Positions 59,281 through 64,000 of a DNA stretch of 64,000 nt are shown here, piece by piece (position 1 is the stretch's first letter; every line of letters starts with the position of its first letter). Below the pieces are notes generated by a model. That model ran no database searches. It had not been told where the DNA came from and worked only from the letters and a program-made list of their open reading frames with translations. The stretch covers positions 92,646 through 156,645 of the forward strand of contig JAQGLT010000002.1 of assembly GCA_028292745.1 (NCBI GenBank), in the 5' to 3' direction. Both the position numbers and the translations under genes were made by a program. Source of the DNA: Polaromonas sp. Lineage in GTDB: Bacteria > Pseudomonadota > Gammaproteobacteria > Burkholderiales > Burkholderiaceae_C.

Positions 59281-60280
59281 AGCAAAGATCGCTGATCAGC
59301 TTGGTAAGCAGGCCGATCAGGGTGAACAGGTACAAGGTGCCCAGCACCACCGGGTAATCGCGCCGGATCACGCTTTCATAGCTGAGCAAGCCCAGCCCGT
59401 CGAGGGAAAAAAGGGTTTCAATCAGCAGCGAGCCCGTGAAAAATGCGCCGATGAACGCTGCCGGAAACCCCGTGATGATGGGAATCAGGGCATTGCGAAA
59501 TACATGCTTCCACAGCACCTGCCGTTCGCTTAAGCCCTTGGCCCGGGCGGTCAGCACATACTGCTTGCGGATTTCCTCCAGAAACGAGTTTTTGGTCAGC
59601 ACGGCGGTCACGGCAAAACTGCCCAGCACCATCGCAATGACGGGCAGCGTGATATGCCAAAGGTAGTCGGTGATGCGCGCCCCCCAGCCCAGCGTTTCCC
59701 AGTTGGGCGAGGTCAGGCCACGCAGTGGAAACCACTGCAGCTGCCCGCCAAACACCACCAGCAGCGCCACACCGAGCACAAATCCCGGAATCGCGTAGCC
59801 GACCAGCACCACCAGCGTGGTAACCACATCGAACCGGCTGCCCGCCCTGACCGCCTTGGCCACGCCAAGCGGAACAGCAATCAGGTAGCTGATGAAAAAT
59901 GTCCACAGCCCCAGGCTGACGGAGACCGGCAGCTTTTCCTTGACCAGTTCCCAGACATCCTTGTGCTGGTAGAAGCTGTTGCCCAAGTCAAAGCGGGCAA
60001 AGCGGCTCAGCATCTGGAAAAACCGTTCATGCACCGGCTTGTCAAACCCATACAGCGCCTTGATTTCCGCGATGCGCTCGGCATCCACGCCCTGCCGGCC
60101 GCGGTAGCCGGCGCCGCTGCTGGCGGCCCGCTCGCCGCCCGAATCGCGGCCTTGAAGCTGCGCGACCATCTGCTCCACCGGCCCGCCCGGCACGAACTGC
60201 ACCATGGCGAAGGTCAGCAGCAGCACGCCGAACAAGGTCGGAATCATCAGCAGCAAGCGCTTGAGGATGTAGCTTGCCAT
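59246..60280 (-). CDS. yejB: ABC transporter permease (YejB-like)
   Basis: A 344-residue inner-membrane permease of the OppB/DppB type from MASYILKRLLLMIPTLFGVL. The family motifs FVPGGPVEQMV and EEIRKQYVLTARAKGLSERQV (EAA loop) are seen. The segment QGRDSGGERAASSGAGYRG is a periplasmic insertion typical of YejB-like proteins. It overlaps yejE. The 150-bp gap to yejA is largely filled by the GC-rich repeat copy B. Confidence 0.94.
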   Translation of the reverse strand: MASYILKRLLLMIPTLFGVLLLTFAMVQFVPGGPVEQMVAQLQGRDSGGERAASSGAGYRGRQGVDAERIAEIKALYGFDKPVHERFFQMLSRFARFDLGNSFYQHKDVWELVKEKLPVSVSLGLWTFFISYLIAVPLGVAKAVRAGSRFDVVTTLVVLVGYAIPGFVLGVALLVVFGGQLQWFPLRGLTSPNWETLGWGARITDYLWHITLPVIAMVLGSFAVTAVLTKNSFLEEIRKQYVLTARAKGLSERQVLWKHVFRNALIPIITGFPAAFIGAFFTGSLLIETLFSLDGLGLLSYESVIRRDYPVVLGTLYLFTLIGLLTKLISDLCYVWVDPRVKFD

Positions 60281-60346
60281 GGTCAATTGAGCCGTTTCGA
60301 TGAATAGGAAACCCAAGCCACAACCGCACCAGTTCCATGCCAGTCA

Positions 60347-60431
60347 GGGCCGTGGAACCGGCTTAGCCGGGCCACAGGCGCAGCGGCCCCCTCGGGGGGC
60401 AGCGCAGTACGCGAAGCGACAAGCGTGGGGG
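60347..60431 (+). repeat. GC-rich 85-bp repeat, copy B (at yejA stop)
   Basis: It runs from GGGCCGTGG to GCGTGGGGG and touches the yejA stop codon (60432-60434). Copy A shows the same placement at typA. Confidence 0.88.
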
Positions 60432-62246
60432 TCATCTACTCCACCAGGTGCTCATGGCCCAGGTGTCTGGCTGGTAATACGGCGGAATGGTGGCCGGCAG
60501 CACGAAGCCGGCCGGCCGGTAGCCAATCAGGAAAGCGTCGCCGTAGTACTGCGGCACCGAGTAGTAGCCGTGGGTCAGCACGCGGTCCAGCGCCCGCATG
60601 GCGGTGCCGAGTTCGGGACGGGTCTTTGCGGTCACCACCTTCTGCAGCAGGGCATCGACCGCCGGGTCGGCAATTCCCCATACATTCGAAGCGCCGGGTG
60701 TTGTCGCGGCCTTCGATCCGAACAGCTCCAGCAGTTCGCCGCCCGGCGCGGTGCTGCCGGGCACGCGCAATGTGGTGATGTCGAAATCGAACGCATCCAT
60801 CTTCTGCTTGCCCAGTGAAAAGTCGACGATGCGGTAAGTCATCGTGATGCCCAGCTTCTCCAGCGCTTTCTGGAACGGGCCGACGATACGCACCAGCGAA
60901 GGCTGATCGTTCAAGAACTCCATCGTGAACGCATCCCCCCGGGCATTGCGCAGCGCGCCATCACGGTAGGTCCAGCCGGCTTCGCGCAGCAGCGCCTGCG
61001 CCTGGCGCAGGTTGTCGCGCAGGCTGCCAGGCGGGGTCGTGCTGGGCGACAAGGGAACCGGGCCGAAGACCTCGGGCTGGAGCTTGGCGCGCAAGGGTTC
61101 CAGCAACGCCAGCTCGTCAGGCTGGGGCAGGCCTTCGGCATGAAAATCACTGTTGGGAAAGTAACCGTTGACGCGCTTGTACAGCCCGTAGAACAGCTGC
61201 CGGTTCATCCATTCGAAATCCATTGCCAGGCCAATCGCCTTGCGCACCCGCACATCCTGGAACTGGGGCCTGCGCAGATTGAAGACATAGCCCTGGAAGT
61301 CGCCGGGGTTTCGATTTGCAAAGGCGCGCTTGACGAGTTCGCCCGAAGTGAACTGCTTGCCGGTGTACTGGCGCGCCCAGTTGCGCGAGATGAATTCGCG
61401 CATGAAGTCAAACTCGCCCGCCTTCAGGCCTTCAAACCGCGAGGTTTCATCCAGGTAGATCTTGAAGCTGATGCGGTCGAAATTGAACTGGCCCTTTCGG
61501 GTCGGCAAATCACGCCCCCAATAGCCCGGATCGCGGACATAAGTGATGTCGCGTCCCATCGCCGGGCTAGCAACTTTGTAAGGACCCGAACCGATCGGGA
61601 CTTCCGACACGATCTTGTCAAAAGCCTTGGCCTGGCCATTGACCTTGCCCCAGTCGCGGCTGAAGATGGGCATTCCGCCCACCACCAGCGGCAGCTCGGG
61701 GTTGGGCGTCAGGAAATCGAAGCGCACTTCCCGCTCCGACACCACTGTCGCAGCCTTGACTTCGGCATAGATCGTTCGGTATTGCGGCGCGGCCAGCTTG
61801 CCGGTGAGCTGGGTGAAGGCATGCACCACATCGGCCGCCAAAACCGGCGCACCATTGTGAAAACGCGCCTTTTCATTGAGCCGAAACGTTGCCGACAGCT
61901 TGTCGGGCGCCACCACCACGTCATCGGCCAGCAAGCCGTAGGCGGTGGTCGGCTCCTCCGAATTCCCGGTCAGCAAGCTTTCGACCAGCAAGATGCCGAG
62001 CCCGTACGGGGCGGTGCCGCGCAAGGTAAAGGGGTTGAATTTGTCGAAGTTGCTGGGCCGCGTGGGCGGCACCATGCGGATTTCGCCGCCTTTGGGCGCG
62101 GCCGGGTTGACATAGTCGAAATGCGTGAAGCCAGGCGGATACTTGACATCGCCAAATTGCGCATACGCATGCGCTGCCTGGCTGGCTGGCGCCCAACACG
62201 CCATGCACACCGCTGTCCAGGCCGGTAAAAAAATCAAATCCCGCAT
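60432..62246 (-). CDS. yejA: ABC transporter substrate-binding protein (YejA-like, SBP family 5)
   Basis: A 604-residue periplasmic peptide-binding protein with a signal peptide ([20 protein letters not shown], cleavage near SQAAHA). Motifs are [18 protein letters not shown], the [13 protein letters not shown] block, [25 protein letters not shown] and [19 protein letters not shown]. It binds oligopeptides for the yejBEF transporter. The upstream extension to 62345 overlaps the fabI promoter region and is not used. Divergent from fabI. Confidence 0.93.
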   Translation of the reverse strand: MRDLIFLPAWTAVCMACWAPASQAAHAYAQFGDVKYPPGFTHFDYVNPAAPKGGEIRMVPPTRPSNFDKFNPFTLRGTAPYGLGILLVESLLTGNSEEPTTAYGLLADDVVVAPDKLSATFRLNEKARFHNGAPVLAADVVHAFTQLTGKLAAPQYRTIYAEVKAATVVSEREVRFDFLTPNPELPLVVGGMPIFSRDWGKVNGQAKAFDKIVSEVPIGSGPYKVASPAMGRDITYVRDPGYWGRDLPTRKGQFNFDRISFKIYLDETSRFEGLKAGEFDFMREFISRNWARQYTGKQFTSGELVKRAFANRNPGDFQGYVFNLRRPQFQDVRVRKAIGLAMDFEWMNRQLFYGLYKRVNGYFPNSDFHAEGLPQPDELALLEPLRAKLQPEVFGPVPLSPSTTPPGSLRDNLRQAQALLREAGWTYRDGALRNARGDAFTMEFLNDQPSLVRIVGPFQKALEKLGITMTYRIVDFSLGKQKMDAFDFDITTLRVPGSTAPGGELLELFGSKAATTPGASNVWGIADPAVDALLQKVVTAKTRPELGTAMRALDRVLTHGYYSVPQYYGDAFLIGYRPAGFVLPATIPPYYQPDTWAMSTWWSR

Positions 62247-62359
62247 GCGACAATTCTGCACTACTTGAGTCAGCGGCCTTTGGCAGACCACGGGCCCACA
62301 ACCCCGTCCTCCGCACAAGACGGCCGCCGCAATACACGCACACACTGGAGTTTCAAAAA

Positions 62360-63157
62360 ATGGGTTTTCTTGCTGGCAAAAAATTGTTGATCACGGGCGT
62401 GTTGTCCACCCGTTCCATCGCTTATGGCATCGCCAAGGCCTGCCATGCACAGGGCGCCGAACTGGCTTTCAGCTATGTTGGCGACCGGTTCAAGGACCGC
62501 ATCACCGAGTTTGCAGCAGACTTTGGCTCCAGCCTTATTTTCGACTGCGATGTCGGCTCTGACGAGCAGATCGACAAGCTGTTTGCCGATCTGGCCCAGA
62601 CCTGGCCGACCTTTGACGGCTTTGTCCACAGCATCGGGTATGCGCCGCGCGAGGCCATCGCCGGCGACTTTCTGGACGGCCTGTCGCGTGAAAATTTCAG
62701 AATTGCCCAGGACATCAGTGCCTACAGCTTTCCGGCCATGGCCAAGGCCGCCCTGCCCTACCTCAACGAAAAGTCAGCCTTGCTGACGCTGACCTACCTG
62801 GGCTCCCAGCGCACAATTCCCCACTACAACACCATGGGCCTGGCCAAGGCCAGCCTGGAAGCGTCGGTGCGCTACCTGGCCGAATCGCTCGGCCCCAAGG
62901 GCATGCGCGTCAACGGCCTGAGCGCCGGCCCGATCAAGACGCTGGCGGCCAGCGGCATCAAGGACTTCGGCAAGCTGCTGGGCATGGTGGCGGCCGCATC
63001 GCCCATGCGCCGCAACGTGACGATCGAGGACGTGGGCAATGTCGCGGCTTTTCTGCTGAGCGACCTGGCCTCCGGCGTGACGGCCGAGATCAGCTATGTG
63101 GACTGCGGCTTCAATGCCACTGCGGGCGCCAGCCGCGACAGCGAATCGGTCGCCTGA
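62360..63157 (+). CDS. fabI: Enoyl-[acyl-carrier-protein] reductase (NADH)
   Basis: Last reduction of the fatty-acid elongation cycle. The 265-residue protein has the N-terminal [17 protein letters not shown] cofactor motif and [18 protein letters not shown]. Catalytic residues fit [20 protein letters not shown] (Tyr, Tyr and Lys). The ribosome site is TGGAG. Its usual partner genes are not adjacent. A 49-bp element lies downstream, before the ligase gene. Confidence 0.97.
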   Translation: MGFLAGKKLLITGVLSTRSIAYGIAKACHAQGAELAFSYVGDRFKDRITEFAADFGSSLIFDCDVGSDEQIDKLFADLAQTWPTFDGFVHSIGYAPREAIAGDFLDGLSRENFRIAQDISAYSFPAMAKAALPYLNEKSALLTLTYLGSQRTIPHYNTMGLAKASLEASVRYLAESLGPKGMRVNGLSAGPIKTLAASGIKDFGKLLGMVAAASPMRRNVTIEDVGNVAAFLLSDLASGVTAEISYVDCGFNATAGASRDSESVA

Positions 63158-63191
63158 TTCAAGCTGAATTTTGAAAATATTTAAGTAAAAT

Positions 63192-63240
63192 TGGCCTGTA
63201 GCGCACTACCCAGCTGCGTAGTTAGCTATTAATTTTATAG
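63192..63240 (+). repeat. 49-bp dispersed element, copy 12 (fabI-ligase gap)
   Basis: A very well-preserved copy: ATTTAAG box, TGGCCTGTAGCGC, variable middle, AGCTATTAATTTTATAG and CAAA. It ends 18 bp before the ligase start, so it probably forms part of that gene's leader. Confidence 0.88.
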
Positions 63241-63258
63241 CAAAATAAAAATCTCAAC

Positions 63259-64000
63259 ATGCAGCGGCGCGCCCTCCTGTCCCTGATCGCCTTGGCGCTG
63301 GCGGGGGCGCGGTTGCCAGCGGAGGCTGCCGCGCCGGCCGTCATGCTGGCCAATGTGTACCGTCCGGGCATGTTGCTGGCTGACTACTGGGTGAGCGAGA
63401 AGTACGATGGCGTGCGCGGCTACTGGGATGGCCAGGCGCTCTGGACACGTGGCGGCGAGCCGGTGGTGGCCCCCGGCTGGTTCACCGCCGGTTGGCCCAA
63501 AATGGCCATGGACGGCGAACTCTGGGCCGGCCATGGACAGTTTGCCAAGGCAGTCTCCACCGTGCGCCAGCAAGCGCCAAGCGATTCAGCCTGGCGCGCC
63601 ATGCGTTTCATGGTGTTCGACCTGCCCGCGCATGGCGGCAGCTTTAACGAGCGGATTCCGGTGCTCAACGGCGTGGTCACCCGCATTGACCAGCCCTGGG
63701 TCCAGGCGGTGCTGCAGTCCAAGGTGGCCAATCCGCAGGCGCTTCAGGCCTTGCTGCTGAAAACCGTGAGAAACGGGGGTGAAGGGCTGATGCTGCATCG
63801 CGGGACTTCGCTCTACAAAGGCTTGCGAAGCGACGACCTGCTCAAGTTCAAAACCCATGAAGACGATGAAGCCCGTGTGGTGGCGCACCTTCCGGGCCAG
63901 GGAAAGTACAGCGGCAAGCTGGGGGCGCTGCTGGTCGAGATGCCGCCCCTCGCAGGCCGGCCGCCGCAGCGCTTCAAGCTGGGCACCGGTTTCAGCGATG
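63259..64000 (+). CDS. ATP-dependent DNA ligase, exported type (3' end outside window)
   Basis: A partial gene of 247 codons from MQRRALLSLIALALAGARLP, with a signal peptide cleaved near AEAA. Ligase motif I is SEKYDGVRGYW with the adenylated Lys48. Motif III FMVFDLP, motif IV GGEGLMLHRG and motif V LLKFKTHEDDEARVV follow. The compact form with an export signal matches the LigE (periplasmic) group, linked by others to DNA uptake. The start has no clear ribosome site. The C-terminal OB-like part runs past the window end. Confidence 0.88.
   Translation, partial: MQRRALLSLIALALAGARLPAEAAAPAVMLANVYRPGMLLADYWVSEKYDGVRGYWDGQALWTRGGEPVVAPGWFTAGWPKMAMDGELWAGHGQFAKAVSTVRQQAPSDSAWRAMRFMVFDLPAHGGSFNERIPVLNGVVTRIDQPWVQAVLQSKVANPQALQALLLKTVRNGGEGLMLHRGTSLYKGLRSDDLLKFKTHEDDEARVVAHLPGQGKYSGKLGALLVEMPPLAGRPPQRFKLGTGFSD

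Overview
The window reads as chromosomal DNA of a betaproteobacterium of the order Burkholderiales, most likely family Comamonadaceae and close to Polaromonas. This rests on gene content and order (exbB-exbD-lpxK-Trm112-kdsB-adk; rimP-nusA-infB-rbfA-truB-typA; clpS-clpA; guaB-guaA; ratA beside smpB) and on two interspersed repeats that I associate from memory with Comamonadaceae. No database search was run. Most of the window is high-GC core genome. The stretch of about 28.9-38 kb is visibly more AT-rich and carries accessory genes. I see no rRNA, tRNA, CRISPR array, prophage or transposase gene.

Layout. 0-4.5 kb: the end of an asparaginase gene, then a leftward envelope and nucleotide block (exbB, exbD, lpxK, Trm112-like, kdsB, adk). 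4.5-14 kb: xseA, sodB, a DUF192 protein, an Ala/Lys-rich secreted protein, icd, clpS-clpA and sbcB. 14-25.6 kb: a GST-like gene with trhO, a PHB-depolymerase-type esterase, membrane proteins, tex, an iron-type alcohol dehydrogenase, an alpha/beta hydrolase, an NRDE protein and ygfZ. 25.6-30.5 kb: the rightward run mltG-tmk-holB-pilZ-tatD-ankyrin. 30.5-39.8 kb: secreted and small proteins, a large catalase, a cyclase-FHA protein, an LD-carboxypeptidase, a TadA fusion and a PaiB-like gene. 40-47.5 kb: guaB-guaA, a DUF4124 protein, rnfH-ratA, smpB, an enoyl-CoA-hydratase-family gene and a DMT transporter. 47.6-56.3 kb: the translation and transcription operon rimP-nusA-infB-rbfA-truB plus typA. 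56.4-62.3 kb: a yejABEF-type peptide ABC transporter. 62.3-64 kb: fabI and a partial exported ATP-dependent DNA ligase.

The most striking signal is a short dispersed element. It has a core of exactly 49 bp in eleven copies, with a twelfth degenerate copy, and a GCTAT/ATAGC inverted repeat at its right end. Six copies lie inside unrelated protein genes (asparaginase, tex, ldcA, an enoyl-CoA-hydratase-family gene, truB, yejF), each read without a stop. Copies in the same orientation relative to the gene always use the same reading frame, so unrelated proteins share a gap-free peptide. Other copies abut the tadA start codon or supply the stop codon of the GST gene. A second, GC-rich 85-bp repeat directly follows the stop codons of typA and yejA and is translated inside yejE.

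Other notable points are a full-length HPII-type catalase whose essential distal histidine is asparagine, a TadA fused to an alpha/beta-hydrolase domain with a destroyed nucleophile elbow, a promoter followed at once by an intrinsic terminator ahead of rimP-nusA-infB, a perfect dyad of PhaR-like form upstream of the PHB-depolymerase gene, and a consensus DnaA box inside a perfect hairpin upstream of xseA.
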